A stretch of DNA of 64,000 nucleotides, taken from Actinophytocola sp036402745. GTDB taxonomy: Bacteria > Actinomycetota > Actinomycetes > Mycobacteriales > Pseudonocardiaceae. Below are positions 33,343 to 41,649 of this stretch, in pieces. The stretch's first letter is position 1. Each line of letters begins with the position of its first letter. The position numbers were made by a program, and so were the translations under genes. Below the pieces are notes generated by a model, which saw nothing but the letters and a program-made list of their open reading frames with translations, did no database searches and was not told the origin of the DNA. The stretch is taken from the NCBI RefSeq assembly GCF_036402745.1, contig NZ_DASWSJ010000035.1, positions 13,546 to 77,545 on the forward strand, written 5' to 3'.

Positions 33343-34916
33343 TGCCCTTGCTGGACCTGGATCCCGAAGTGGTCGACACCGCGCGCAAGCTCGCCGCGCG
33401 GGCCGCCGAGCCGGTCGTCACGATCGCCAGAGCCCACACCACGGTGGCCGTCGAACGGGCGACGCTGCGGCTCGCCGGCATCACCGGCGCCGACACCACC
33501 CACCGGGCCGGCGACGTGCCGTGGGTCAACCGGGTCGTCGACACCGTCCGCGAGCACTGCGGCCTCGAGCACGGCGTTGTCCTGCCGGCGTTCCACGCGC
33601 TCAAGGAACACAACCTCGCCACGCTCACCGAGCTGGCCGGGGCCACCGCCGCCGGCCAGGTCCGGTACACCGTCCCCACCGGCCGCGACGCCGAGCGCGC
33701 GGCGAAGGCCGGCCGCACCGCCGTCGCGAAGGGGCTCCGCACGGTCGACCGCAACCGGGCCCAGCGCGACAAGCTCATCGCCAAGCTCGGCAACCCGGAG
33801 CAGCGGCCGTGGATCTACCTGATCGTGGCGACCGGCGACATCGACGAGGACGTCGTCCAGGCCGCCAACGCGGCCCGCGCCGGCGCCGACATCATCGCGG
33901 TGATCCGCTCGACCGGACAGTCCCTTTTGGACTACGTGCCGGAGGGCGCCACGCACCACGGGTTCGCGGGCACGTACGCCACCCAGGAGAACTTCCGCAT
34001 CATGCGGGCCGCCATGGACGACGTGTCCAAGGAGGTCGGCCGGTACATCCGCGTCACCAACTACGCGTCCGGGCTGTGCATGCCGGAGATCGCGGTGCTG
34101 GGCGGGTTGCAGCGGCTGGACATGATGCTCAACGACTCGATGTACGGCATCCTGTTCCGTGACATCAACCCCATCCGGACGTTCGTCGACCAGCGGTTCT
34201 CCCGCCAGGTGCACGCCCGCGCCGGCATCGTCATCAACACCGGCGAGGACAACTACCTCACCACCGCCGACGCCGTCGACGCCGCGCACACCGTCACGGT
34301 CTCGCAGCTGCTCAACGAGCACTTCGCGCACGAGGCCGGCCTGCCCGACGAGCTGCTCGGCCTCGGCCACGCGTTCGAGATCAACCCCACGGTGCCCGAC
34401 TCGTTCCGCCTCGAGCTCTCCCACGCGCTGCTCGCGCGCGAGCTGTTCCCCGACGCGCCGCTCAAGTGGATGCCGCCCACCAAGCACATGACCGGCGACG
34501 TCTTCAACGGCTACCTCCTCGACGGCTTCTTCAACCTCGCCGGTGTCCTCACCGGACAGTCGATCCTGCTGGTCGGCATGATGACCGAGGCCGTCGTCAC
34601 GCCGTTCCTGTCCGACCGCGACCTCGCGCTGGCCAACGTCCGGTACGTCCTCAACGCGGCGGCCGGCCTGCGCGAGGACTTCCGGCCGGCGCCGGACGGG
34701 TTCATCGTCAAGCGGGCGCACCAGGTGCTCGGCGAGGCCGTCGACCTGCTGGACCGCATCGTCCGCGACGGCCTCCTCGACGCGATCGCCGACGGCACGT
34801 TCGGGCTCATGAAACGCCCGCCGGACAAGGGAAAGGGTGCCGACGGCGTGGTCGAGAAGGCGTCCGGGTACGTGAACCCCGCCGCCGACCTGCTCGACGA
34901 GGGGGCGACCAGGTGA
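33339..34916 (+). CDS. kamD: D-lysine/beta-lysine 5,6-aminomutase alpha subunit
   Basis: Large subunit of the adenosylcobalamin- and PLP-dependent mutase that moves the terminal amino group of beta-lysine to C5, giving 3,5-diaminohexanoate. 525 residues, close to the ~516 of the clostridial subunit. The family blocks around INPIRTFVDQRFSRQVHARAG and LKWMPPTKHMTGDVFNGYL fit a TIM-barrel substrate domain. Two ATGs are adjacent (33339, 33342); the first overlaps the amidohydrolase stop, the second is better spaced from GGAGG (33330-33334). The beta subunit follows with a GTGA overlap. No reactivase gene is nearby. Confidence 0.92.
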   Translation: MMPLLDLDPEVVDTARKLAARAAEPVVTIARAHTTVAVERATLRLAGITGADTTHRAGDVPWVNRVVDTVREHCGLEHGVVLPAFHALKEHNLATLTELAGATAAGQVRYTVPTGRDAERAAKAGRTAVAKGLRTVDRNRAQRDKLIAKLGNPEQRPWIYLIVATGDIDEDVVQAANAARAGADIIAVIRSTGQSLLDYVPEGATHHGFAGTYATQENFRIMRAAMDDVSKEVGRYIRVTNYASGLCMPEIAVLGGLQRLDMMLNDSMYGILFRDINPIRTFVDQRFSRQVHARAGIVINTGEDNYLTTADAVDAAHTVTVSQLLNEHFAHEAGLPDELLGLGHAFEINPTVPDSFRLELSHALLARELFPDAPLKWMPPTKHMTGDVFNGYLLDGFFNLAGVLTGQSILLVGMMTEAVVTPFLSDRDLALANVRYVLNAAAGLREDFRPAPDGFIVKRAHQVLGEAVDLLDRIVRDGLLDAIADGTFGLMKRPPDKGKGADGVVEKASGYVNPAADLLDEGATR

Positions 34917-35680
34917 CCGCCACGCGCGACGAGCCGGCGAAGAGGCACGTGCGGCCCTACGGCGACACCACCGGGGACGGCATGGTGCAGGTGTCGTTCA
35001 CGCTGCCCGTGCCGGCCGGCCCGAAGGCCGAGGGTGCGGCGATGCAGCTGGCGAACAAGATGGGCCTCGACCCGGCGATGGTCGTGCACTCGCACGGCAT
35101 CGGCGCCGACTTCACGTTCTTCGTGGTCTACGGGTCGGCCAAGCACCTCGTCGACCTCGACGAGGTCACCGTCGTCGAGCGGGAGTACCCGCTGCTGTCA
35201 CCGTCCGAAGTGAACGGTGTGATCCGGAAGCTGTTGCGCCGCAAGCTGGTCGTGGTAGGCGGCTGCATCGGCACCGACGCGCACACGGTGGGCATCGACG
35301 CCATCCTCAACATCAAGGGCTTCGCCGGCGAGAAGGGCCTCGAGTACTACCGCGAGCTGCGCGTGCTCAACCTCGGCGCCCAGGTGACCGTGCCGGAGCT
35401 GGTGAAACGCGCCCGCGCCGAGAAGGCCGACGCGGTGCTGGTGTCGCAGGTGGTCACCCAACGCGACGCGCACATCCTCAACACGCGGGAGATGTCCGCC
35501 GCGTTCCGCGAGGCCATGGGCGACCGGTGCCCGGTGCTCATCGCCGGCGGCCCCCGCTTCGACCCGATGATGGCCGGCGACCTCGGCGTCGACCGGGTGT
35601 TCGGCCGCGGGACGACGCCGGGTGAGGTCGCGAGCTATCTTGTCCACGCGATGGCGCAGAACAGGGGAGTGGCCGCGTGA
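34913..35680 (+). CDS. kamE: Lysine 5,6-aminomutase beta subunit, B12-binding
   Basis: Small subunit (255 residues) carrying the cobalamin-binding Rossmann domain. The B12 base-off motif DAHTVG (D122, H124, G127) is present, and K135 in LNIKG fits the Lys that forms the internal aldimine with PLP in this subunit. A second cobalamin loop GGPRF is at about 216. The N-terminal ~70 residues form the dimerisation region. GTG start overlaps the kamD stop, and its own stop overlaps the kal start, so all three are co-translated. Confidence 0.93.
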   Translation: MTATRDEPAKRHVRPYGDTTGDGMVQVSFTLPVPAGPKAEGAAMQLANKMGLDPAMVVHSHGIGADFTFFVVYGSAKHLVDLDEVTVVEREYPLLSPSEVNGVIRKLLRRKLVVVGGCIGTDAHTVGIDAILNIKGFAGEKGLEYYRELRVLNLGAQVTVPELVKRARAEKADAVLVSQVVTQRDAHILNTREMSAAFREAMGDRCPVLIAGGPRFDPMMAGDLGVDRVFGRGTTPGEVASYLVHAMAQNRGVAA

Positions 35681-36087
35681 GCTTGGTCGAGGGGTTCTCG
35701 GTGACGCACCGGCGGTACGTGCCGTACGCGGACGCCCACTACGGCGGCAACCTGGTCGACGGCGCGTACGGCCTGGCCCTGTTCGGCGACGTGGCGACGG
35801 ACCTGTCCATCCACACCGACGGCGACGAGAGCCTCTTCGCCGGGTACTCGAACGTGGAGTTCCTGGCCCCGGTCCAGGCCGGCGACGTGGTGGAGGTGAC
35901 CGCCACGCTCGTCCGGGTCGGCAACCGGTCCCGCGACCTCGAGTTCGAGGCCCGCGTGCTGTGCCGGGCGGCGCCGTCCCGCGGCCCATCGGCCGCCGAC
36001 GTGCTGGACCCGCCGCTGCTCGCCACCCGGGCGAAGGGGACGGTCGTGGTTCCGGCGGGCAAGACGCCGGGCACCATCGAGGCCTGA
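35677..36087 (+). CDS. kal: 3-aminobutyryl-CoA ammonia lyase (hotdog fold)
   Basis: Removes ammonia from L-3-aminobutyryl-CoA to give crotonyl-CoA, the last lysine-specific step of the fermentation pathway. 136 residues with hotdog features: RRYVPYADAHYGGNLVDGAY at about 12-31 and AGYSNVEFLAPVQAGDVVEV at about 55-74. Coupled to kamE through GTGA, which supports the assignment over a generic thioesterase. The enzyme that should make 3-aminobutyryl-CoA (kce) is not in the window. Confidence 0.85.
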   Translation: MSLVEGFSVTHRRYVPYADAHYGGNLVDGAYGLALFGDVATDLSIHTDGDESLFAGYSNVEFLAPVQAGDVVEVTATLVRVGNRSRDLEFEARVLCRAAPSRGPSAADVLDPPLLATRAKGTVVVPAGKTPGTIEA

Positions 36088-36114
36088 CCCGTCCTGCCGC
36101 CTGAGCGCGGTCAC

Positions 36115-36366
36115 GTGCGTCCGAAGGCGGACGATCGGGTGCGGCCGGGCCTGCGCGGTCACGGCATCGGGCACCTGCTTGTCACCGAAGTGATCGACTG
36201 GACGCGGGAAAACCGCTGGTCACAGGTGGAGCGACAGGTAGCGGACGGGAACGGCGCGGCCCGGCGGCCGTTCGTGCGCAAGGGGTTTGAACCGACCGGA
36301 CAGCGGCAACCCCTGCCCCGTAATCCGGCGGTTGACACAGAGATGTTGGTACGTAAGGTTTTCTAG
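36115..36366 (+). pseudogene. Truncated GNAT acetyltransferase remnant
   Basis: A frame of 83 codons whose product matches only the C-terminal half of a GNAT enzyme: the acetyl-CoA loop RPGLRGHGIGHLL is almost at its start, followed by DGNGAARRPFVRKGF and the family tail PTGQRQPLP. A complete protein needs about 80 more N-terminal residues, and none are encoded in frame upstream, where the kal gene ends. Probably a 5'-deleted gene left downstream of the lysine cluster; translation from GTG 36115 cannot be excluded. Confidence 0.6.
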
Positions 36367-36450
36367 AGTCCACATTTCGGGACTCCGCTCTTGCTCCGAA
36401 TGGAGCACACTGCTAGTAAATCTAGCTCTGGGCGTTCGCCCGTGCGAACG
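36366..36450 (+). promoter_or_regulatory. Leader with three consecutive small hairpins
   Basis: Three inverted repeats stand in the 94 bp before the synthetase fusion gene: GAGTCC/GGACTC (36366-36385), GCTCC-GAAT-GGAGC (36394-36407) and CGTTCG-CCCGTG-CGAACG (36433-36450), the last abutting the ribosome binding site. They could be a terminator of the upstream fragment plus a translation-control hairpin. Not matched to any known riboswitch. Confidence 0.35.
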
Positions 36451-36460
36451 GAGGAGCTTC

Positions 36461-38515
36461 GTGTCGACAGACCTCGTCGAAGTGATCGAACTGCTCAACC
36501 AACCGCAGGATCGGCTCTGGAGAGTGCTGAACGATCTGGAGGCCTATCCGCGGTTCGTCCGCGAGATCGCCTGGTCGCACCGTACCGGCCACGCCGAGGC
36601 GGCGGTCGGCACGCAGTACGAGGTGCGGTTCAGCGTCGACCAGGGGCCGGTGGCGTGCCACGACGTCGAGGTGCTGGTGCACCGGTCGCCGGAGCACCTG
36701 GTGCTCGTCAGCGACCAATGGCCGGGTGGGCACGTCGCGATCCGGCTCACCGCCGTCGACCGGCGGAGGACCGAGCTGCACCTGGCGATCTCACTGCCGG
36801 AAAACTCGTCGCTGACCGCGTCGTCGTTGCGCAAGCGGGCGCGCCGGGCGATCGGGCTCGTCGACGACCACCTGGCCGGCCGGGCGACCACGACGTCCCG
36901 CGGTGGTCTGGACCAGGCCGCGCAAGGCCAGTCGCAGCTGGCGGTGGCGCGAGTGCTCACGAAGGCGGGCGTGATCTCGCCGGGCCGGCCGGACCGGGTG
37001 GCCAAGCAGCTGAACGCGCTCTCCCGGTGGGGCGCCACGACGGCCGGTGGGTACAGCGCGGCGGCCGCGCGGGTGCCGCGGGACGACGCGATCGCGGACG
37101 AGCTCGGCGCGTTGACGTTCGCCGACGTCGACACGCGGACGAACCGGCTGGCGAACGCGTTGGCGGAGTTCGGCGTGCGGCAGGGCCGGCGGGTGGCGTT
37201 GATGTGCCGCAACCACGGCACGATCGTGGAGTCGATGATCGCGTGCGGGAAGCTGGGCGCGTCGGTGTTGTTGCTGAACACGGGCCTGTCGGCGACGCAG
37301 GTGACCGATGCCGTGCAGACCCACCGGCCGGTCGCGATGCTGGCGGACGAGGAGTTCCTCCACCTGATGTACGAGCTGCCGCCGGCGCTGCCGCGGATCG
37401 GCACGTGGGGCGGGGCCGAGCCGACCGTCGACGGGCTGATCGAGCAGGGATCCGCGGAGAAGGTGAAGCCGCCGGCTGTCGCGGGCAAGATCATCGTGTT
37501 GACGTCCGGGACCACCAGCAACCCCAAGGGCGCGCGGCGGCGCAACCCGCACGGCCTGCGCACGGCGGCGGCGGTCCTGTCGCGGATCCCGCTGCGGGCG
37601 GGGGAGCGGATGCTCATCGCGGCGCCGCTGTTCCACACGTGGGGGCTCGCGGCGATGCAGCTGGGGATGCCGCTGCACGCGAAGCTGGTGCTGCAGCGCA
37701 GGTTCGACGCGGAGTCGGCGCTGCGGGCGATCGAGGAGCACCAGGTGACGTCGCTGTTCGCGGTGCCGGTGATGTTGCAGCGGATCATGGACCTGCCGCG
37801 GCAGGTGATCCGGAACTACGACACGTCGTCGCTGCGGGTGGTGGCGAGCAGCGGGTCGCCGATGTCGGCGGGGTTCGTCACGGCGTTCATGGACGAGTTC
37901 GGTGATGTGCTCTACAACCTGTACGGCTCGACCGAGGTGTCGTGGGCGAGCATCGCCGACCCCGCCGACCTGCGCGCGGCCCCGACGACCGCGGGCCGGT
38001 GCCCGATCGGTACCCGGGTGGGGATTCTCGACGCGCGCGGCCGGCCGGTGCCGCCCGGCGTCGTGGGCCAGATCTGCGTCGGGAACGACATGCTGTTCGA
38101 GGGCTACACGGGTGGTGGGAGCAACCGCCTCTACGACGACATGATGGTGACGGGCGACAGGGGCTACCTGGACGCCGACGGCAGGCTCTTCGTCTCGGGC
38201 CGCGACGACGACATGATCATCTCCGGCGGCGAGAACGTGTTCCCGCGGCCGGTGGAGGAGCTGCTGCTGACGTTGCCCCAGATCCTGGACGCGGCGGTGG
38301 TCGGCGTGCCGGACAGGGAGTACGGCCAGCGTTTCGCCGCGTACGTCGCCTTACGCCACGGCGCCATGCTGAGCGCCGACATGGTCCGCGACTACGTGCA
38401 CGCGCATCTGCCGCGCTACGCGGTGCCGCGAGACGTGATCTTCATGGACCAGCTACCCCGCAACGCGACAGGAAAGGTGGTGCGGCGGATGTTGGCGTCG
38501 GAGGGCCTCGCCTGA
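36461..38515 (+). CDS. SRPBCC-domain/acyl-CoA synthetase fusion
   Basis: 684-residue adenylate-forming enzyme with an extra front domain. Residues 1-145 form a SRPBCC (START-like) lipid-binding fold (LWRVLNDLEAYPRFVREIAWS; HVAIRLTAV). The AMP-binding enzyme spans about 180-684: P-loop-like LTSGTTSNPKGARRRN (about 346), YGSTE (about 487), TGDRGYLDADGRLF (about 564) and the catalytic Lys in NATGKVVRR near the end. It should activate a carboxylic acid as acyl-AMP and then CoA thioester. GGAGGAG precedes the GTG by 4 nt. The front domain may deliver or sense the acyl substrate; the fusion is unusual. Confidence 0.87.
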   Translation: MSTDLVEVIELLNQPQDRLWRVLNDLEAYPRFVREIAWSHRTGHAEAAVGTQYEVRFSVDQGPVACHDVEVLVHRSPEHLVLVSDQWPGGHVAIRLTAVDRRRTELHLAISLPENSSLTASSLRKRARRAIGLVDDHLAGRATTTSRGGLDQAAQGQSQLAVARVLTKAGVISPGRPDRVAKQLNALSRWGATTAGGYSAAAARVPRDDAIADELGALTFADVDTRTNRLANALAEFGVRQGRRVALMCRNHGTIVESMIACGKLGASVLLLNTGLSATQVTDAVQTHRPVAMLADEEFLHLMYELPPALPRIGTWGGAEPTVDGLIEQGSAEKVKPPAVAGKIIVLTSGTTSNPKGARRRNPHGLRTAAAVLSRIPLRAGERMLIAAPLFHTWGLAAMQLGMPLHAKLVLQRRFDAESALRAIEEHQVTSLFAVPVMLQRIMDLPRQVIRNYDTSSLRVVASSGSPMSAGFVTAFMDEFGDVLYNLYGSTEVSWASIADPADLRAAPTTAGRCPIGTRVGILDARGRPVPPGVVGQICVGNDMLFEGYTGGGSNRLYDDMMVTGDRGYLDADGRLFVSGRDDDMIISGGENVFPRPVEELLLTLPQILDAAVVGVPDREYGQRFAAYVALRHGAMLSADMVRDYVHAHLPRYAVPRDVIFMDQLPRNATGKVVRRMLASEGLA

Positions 38516-38557
38516 CCGGCTTGGCCTCCGGCCCCCGGAACCCAGCGTACTGAGCGC

Positions 38558-38574
38558 CACCGACGGTTTCGGTG
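38558..38574. terminator. Weak hairpin between synthetase fusion and VOC gene
   Basis: CACCGA-CGGTT-TCGGTG, a 6-bp stem between two convergent genes. A possible weak bidirectional terminator. Confidence 0.3.
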
Positions 38575-38617
38575 TCCTCGGGCGGACTTGTGGACGACGT
38601 GGTGGGAGCGCGGGCCG

Positions 38618-38968
38618 TCAGCCGTGCTGGATCACGCAGAACCGGTTGCCCTCCGGGTCCGCCAGCACGACGAAGTCCGCGTCGTCGGGGTAGTCCTGCC
38701 AGTCCACATGGGACGCGCCAAGGGCCAGCAGGCGCTCGACCTCGCCGGCCTGGTCCGGCGTGTACAGGTCCAGGTGCACGCGTGGCTTCTCCTGCACCGG
38801 GGTCTCGCTCAGCATCAGCGACACGTTCGGCCCGCCGCCGGACGCGGGCGTGAGCACGACCCACGTGTCCTCCGGCTCGTCGCGCGGGACGTAGCCCAGC
38901 GCCCGGCCCCAGAACTCCATCGCGCGCCGCACGTCCGACGCGCCCATGACGATCGACCCGACATGCAT
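38618..38968 (-). CDS. VOC/glyoxalase-family protein
   Basis: Small metalloenzyme or binding protein of 116 residues with one vicinal-oxygen-chelate fold (two beta-alpha-beta-beta-beta modules): HVGSIVMGASDVRRAMEFWGRALGY at the start and DFVVLADPEGNRFCVIQ at the end, the latter a signature of the family. Dimerisation gives one metal site. The substrate is unknown; such proteins include dioxygenases and antibiotic-binding resistance proteins. The ATG at 38968 is preceded by GACAAT at 6 nt. Confidence 0.82.
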   Translation of the reverse strand: MHVGSIVMGASDVRRAMEFWGRALGYVPRDEPEDTWVVLTPASGGGPNVSLMLSETPVQEKPRVHLDLYTPDQAGEVERLLALGASHVDWQDYPDDADFVVLADPEGNRFCVIQHG

Positions 38969-39056
38969 GACCCGATTGTCCAGTACCCGGGTATGACGCT
39001 CAGGATGGCTCCGCGGCCCGACGATCCGCGCCGCCGCCGCGCATAGCGTCCAGGAC

Positions 39057-39356
39057 ATGACGAACGCACTGCTCACGCGCCTCCGCATCCAGCCACGGCC
39101 GGGCCTGTTCAGGGCACTCGTGGCGTGGCCGTTCGCGGTGCTCGCCCTCTACCTCGTGGCCCGCGGCTGGCTGTACCCGCTCTGGCCGGACACCGTCGGC
39201 GCCATCGGGCACCCGTTCACCGCCGACCCCGGCCTCACCGGGGCGTGGGGCGGCCCGACCCTCGCCGGCGCGTGGTTCGAGCATGCCATGGTCGCGCTCG
39301 GCATCCAGGTCGCCTGCCTCGCCGTCATCCGGGCGCTGCACCGGCCCACCGCATAG
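39057..39356 (+). CDS. Small membrane protein upstream of two-component system
   Basis: 99-residue protein with two hydrophobic segments (about 19-40 and 74-92) separated by a loop rich in Pro, Gly and Trp (WPDTVGAIGHPF, AWGGPTLAGAWFEH). No family recognised. TAGCGT ends 7 nt before the ATG, so it is probably leaderless and heads the transcript of the histidine kinase, whose GTG begins 10 bp after its stop. It may be a sensory partner of that kinase; this is inference. Confidence 0.65.
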   Translation: MTNALLTRLRIQPRPGLFRALVAWPFAVLALYLVARGWLYPLWPDTVGAIGHPFTADPGLTGAWGGPTLAGAWFEHAMVALGIQVACLAVIRALHRPTA

Positions 39357-39366
39357 GGTCGCCCCG

Positions 39367-40521
39367 GTGAACAGACGCTGGCTGCGCCGCGGTGCCATCG
39401 GGGTCGCCTCCACGGCGATGCTGTCGCTCGGCACGCTCGACCTCGTCCAGCACTACCAAACCGGCGCACCGGCCGCGCTCGCCCTCAGCGCCGTCCGCGC
39501 GGTCCCGATCCTCATCTACCGGTGGCGCCCGCTCGAGGCGTGGTGGCTCACGCTCGGCGGGGTCCTCGGCACGACGCTGGTGACCACGCCGGTGTCGTCG
39601 GGCGAGCCGTGGCCGTGGGCGGCCAGCAGCGTCGCGGTGCTCGCGCCGATGGCCGGAGTCGTTGCCGCGCAAGGCAACCGTCGGCAGGCCGTCGCCGCGC
39701 TGGGGACCGTCGGCGTGCTGGGCGCGGGGCTGCAGCTCACCTTCCAGCGCGGCGACTGGGCGAGCGTCCTGACCGGCGTCGCGCTGTGCGGGGTCGGCGT
39801 CGTGGTCGGCGATGTCGTGCACGCGCGCCGCCGGGTGGCCGGCCAGCTCGCAGAGGAACGCCAGGTCAGCGCGGCCGAGCGGGCCCGCAGGTCGATGGTC
39901 GAGGAACGCGCCCGGATCGCCCGCGAGCTGCACGACGTCGTCGCGCACCACATGTCCATGATCACCGTCCAGGCGGAGACCGCGCGCTACCGCCTGGCCG
40001 GCCTGCCGGAGCAGGTGGTCGCGGAGTTCACCGGGATCGCCAAGCTGGCGCGCGGGTCGCTCGCCGAGCTGCGTGGCCTGCTCACCGCCCTGCGCGACGA
40101 GCAGGACGCACCCGTGCTCGCGCCGCAGCCGACGCTCGCGGACGTCGGCGAGCTGGTCGAGCGGATCACCGCGGCCGGCACGCCGGTCCGGCTCGTCGTC
40201 GACGGCGACCTCGCGACACCGCCGAGCGTGGTACAGCTGTCGGCCTACCGGATCGTGCAGGAGGCGCTGTCGAACGTGGCCCGGCACGCGGGCGGCGCGC
40301 GGACCACCGTGTCGCTCTCGGTCCAGGAAAAGCTCACGATCGAGGTGGTCAACGCCGCACCCGCCCAGCCGGCCGCGCCCATCGAGGAGGGGCACGGGCT
40401 GGTCGGGCTTCGCGAGCGCGCCACCCTGCTCGGCGGCACGTTCGAGGTGGACCAGCCGGACGGCGGCTGGCGTGTCCGGGTGACGCTGCCGATGGGGGAG
40501 ACGATGAGGGAGACACAGTGA
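39367..40521 (+). CDS. NarL-type sensor histidine kinase
   Basis: Membrane histidine kinase of 384 residues. The N-terminal ~150 residues have four to six hydrophobic helices, followed by a HisKA_3 dimerisation domain with the phospho-acceptor His in RIARELHDVVAHHMS (about 180-194) and an HATPase domain to the end (N-box YRIVQEALSNVARHA at about 295-309, G-box GHGLVGLRER near 342). The stop overlaps the response regulator start (GTGA). The signal is unknown. Confidence 0.92.
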   Translation: MNRRWLRRGAIGVASTAMLSLGTLDLVQHYQTGAPAALALSAVRAVPILIYRWRPLEAWWLTLGGVLGTTLVTTPVSSGEPWPWAASSVAVLAPMAGVVAAQGNRRQAVAALGTVGVLGAGLQLTFQRGDWASVLTGVALCGVGVVVGDVVHARRRVAGQLAEERQVSAAERARRSMVEERARIARELHDVVAHHMSMITVQAETARYRLAGLPEQVVAEFTGIAKLARGSLAELRGLLTALRDEQDAPVLAPQPTLADVGELVERITAAGTPVRLVVDGDLATPPSVVQLSAYRIVQEALSNVARHAGGARTTVSLSVQEKLTIEVVNAAPAQPAAPIEEGHGLVGLRERATLLGGTFEVDQPDGGWRVRVTLPMGETMRETQ

Positions 40522-41177
40522 TCAAGGTCGTGATCGTCGACGACCAGGACATGGTCCGCGCCGGGTTCGCCGCGCTGCTGGCCGCGCAGGACGGCATCGA
40601 GGTCGTCGGCCAGGCCGCCGACGGCGAGGCCGCGCTGACCGTGTGCGCCGCGGCCGAGCCGGACGTCGTGCTGATGGACGTGCGGATGCCGGTGCTCGAC
40701 GGCGTCGAGGCCACCGCCCGCCTCCTGCGGACACCGACGCACGCGCGGGTCCTGATGCTCACGACGTTCGACGTCGACGACTACGTCTACTCGGCGCTGC
40801 GGGCGGGCGCGAGCGGGTTCCTGCTCAAGGACGCCACGCCGGAGGACCTCGTGTCGGCGGTCCGGGTGGTCGCCGCCGGGGAGGCGCTGCTCGCGCCGAC
40901 GGTCACGAGCCGGCTGATCGCGCACTTCGCCCGCCAGCCCAGCGCGGTCGGCACGCCGCCGTCGCTCGACGGGCTCACCCCGCGCGAGCGTGAGGTGCTC
41001 GTGCTGATCGCGCGCGGGCTGTCCAACAAGGAGATCGCCGCGCGGCTCGTGGTGGCCGAGCAGACCGTGAAGACGCACGTCGGCCGGATCCTCGCCAAGC
41101 TGGAGCTGCGCGACCGCGCGCAGGCGGTGATGGTGGCCTACGAGTCGGGCCTGGTGGCGCCGGGCGTCATCGAGTAG
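40518..41177 (+). CDS. NarL/FixJ-family response regulator
   Basis: 219-residue response regulator: receiver domain (about 1-120; DDQ acidic pair at 9-11, phospho-acceptor Asp in VLMDVRMP at about 54, Thr in MLTTFD, Lys in LLKDA) and a LuxR-type helix-turn-helix (about 150-215; LTPREREVLVLIARGLSNKEIAARL). Coupled to the kinase gene by GTGA. Its stop overlaps the convergent OhrR-like gene by 11 bp. No target is evident. Confidence 0.94.
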   Translation: MIKVVIVDDQDMVRAGFAALLAAQDGIEVVGQAADGEAALTVCAAAEPDVVLMDVRMPVLDGVEATARLLRTPTHARVLMLTTFDVDDYVYSALRAGASGFLLKDATPEDLVSAVRVVAAGEALLAPTVTSRLIAHFARQPSAVGTPPSLDGLTPREREVLVLIARGLSNKEIAARLVVAEQTVKTHVGRILAKLELRDRAQAVMVAYESGLVAPGVIE

Positions 41178-41601
41178 CGGCGATGACCCGCGAGAGCGCC
41201 GCGTGCAGCGACTCCAGCTCGTCGACGGACATGCCGAGCTCCTCGACGACCTTGTACGGGATCTTCTCGGCCTCCGCGCGCAGTGCCCGGCCGGCGTCGG
41301 TGAGGTCGACCTCGAGCTGGCGCTCGTCGGCCCTGGCACGGCGGCGGGTGACGTAGCCGAGTGCCTCGAGCCGCTTGAGCATGGGGGAGAGGGTGGCCGG
41401 GTCGTGTCGCAGCGTCTCGCCGATGTCACGCACCGAGCGCGGCGACTTCTCCCACAGGGCAAGGAGAACGAGGTACTGCGGGTGGGTCAGCCCGTGCGGC
41501 TCGAGCAGCGGCCGGTAGATCGCGATGACGCTGCGGGAGGCCACCGACAGCGCGAAGCAGACCTGCCGGTCGAGAGCGAGCGGGTCGGGCCCGAGGTCCA
41601 T
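41167..41601 (-). CDS. MarR-family regulator, OhrR-like thiol sensor
   Basis: 144-residue winged-helix repressor. The N-terminal segment LDRQVCFALSVASR with Cys15 and the following YRPLL...LTHPQYLVLLALWE are the OhrR signature, where the reactive Cys is oxidised by organic hydroperoxides and releases DNA. The wing region RARADERQLEVDLT follows at about 90. No ohr peroxidase gene is adjacent; the divergent neighbour is a small membrane protein. The ATG at 41601 is the only sensible start. The assignment to peroxide sensing rests on Cys15. Confidence 0.85.
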   Translation of the reverse strand: MDLGPDPLALDRQVCFALSVASRSVIAIYRPLLEPHGLTHPQYLVLLALWEKSPRSVRDIGETLRHDPATLSPMLKRLEALGYVTRRRARADERQLEVDLTDAGRALRAEAEKIPYKVVEELGMSVDELESLHAALSRVIAATR

Positions 41602-41610
41602 GATGCTTGT

Positions 41611-41640
41611 CACCTTAATAGTTAGTGTACTAAGTGTTAG
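41611..41640. promoter_or_regulatory. Candidate OhrR/MarR operator
   Basis: TTAGTG-TACTAA (41622-41633) is a nearly perfect 12-bp palindrome inside an AT-rich stretch with further TTAATAGTTAG and CTAAGTGTTAG half-sites. It lies between the regulator (start 41601) and the divergent DUF5313-like gene (start 41650), so it could control both. Confidence 0.5.
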
Positions 41641-41649
41641 CGTACAGGT

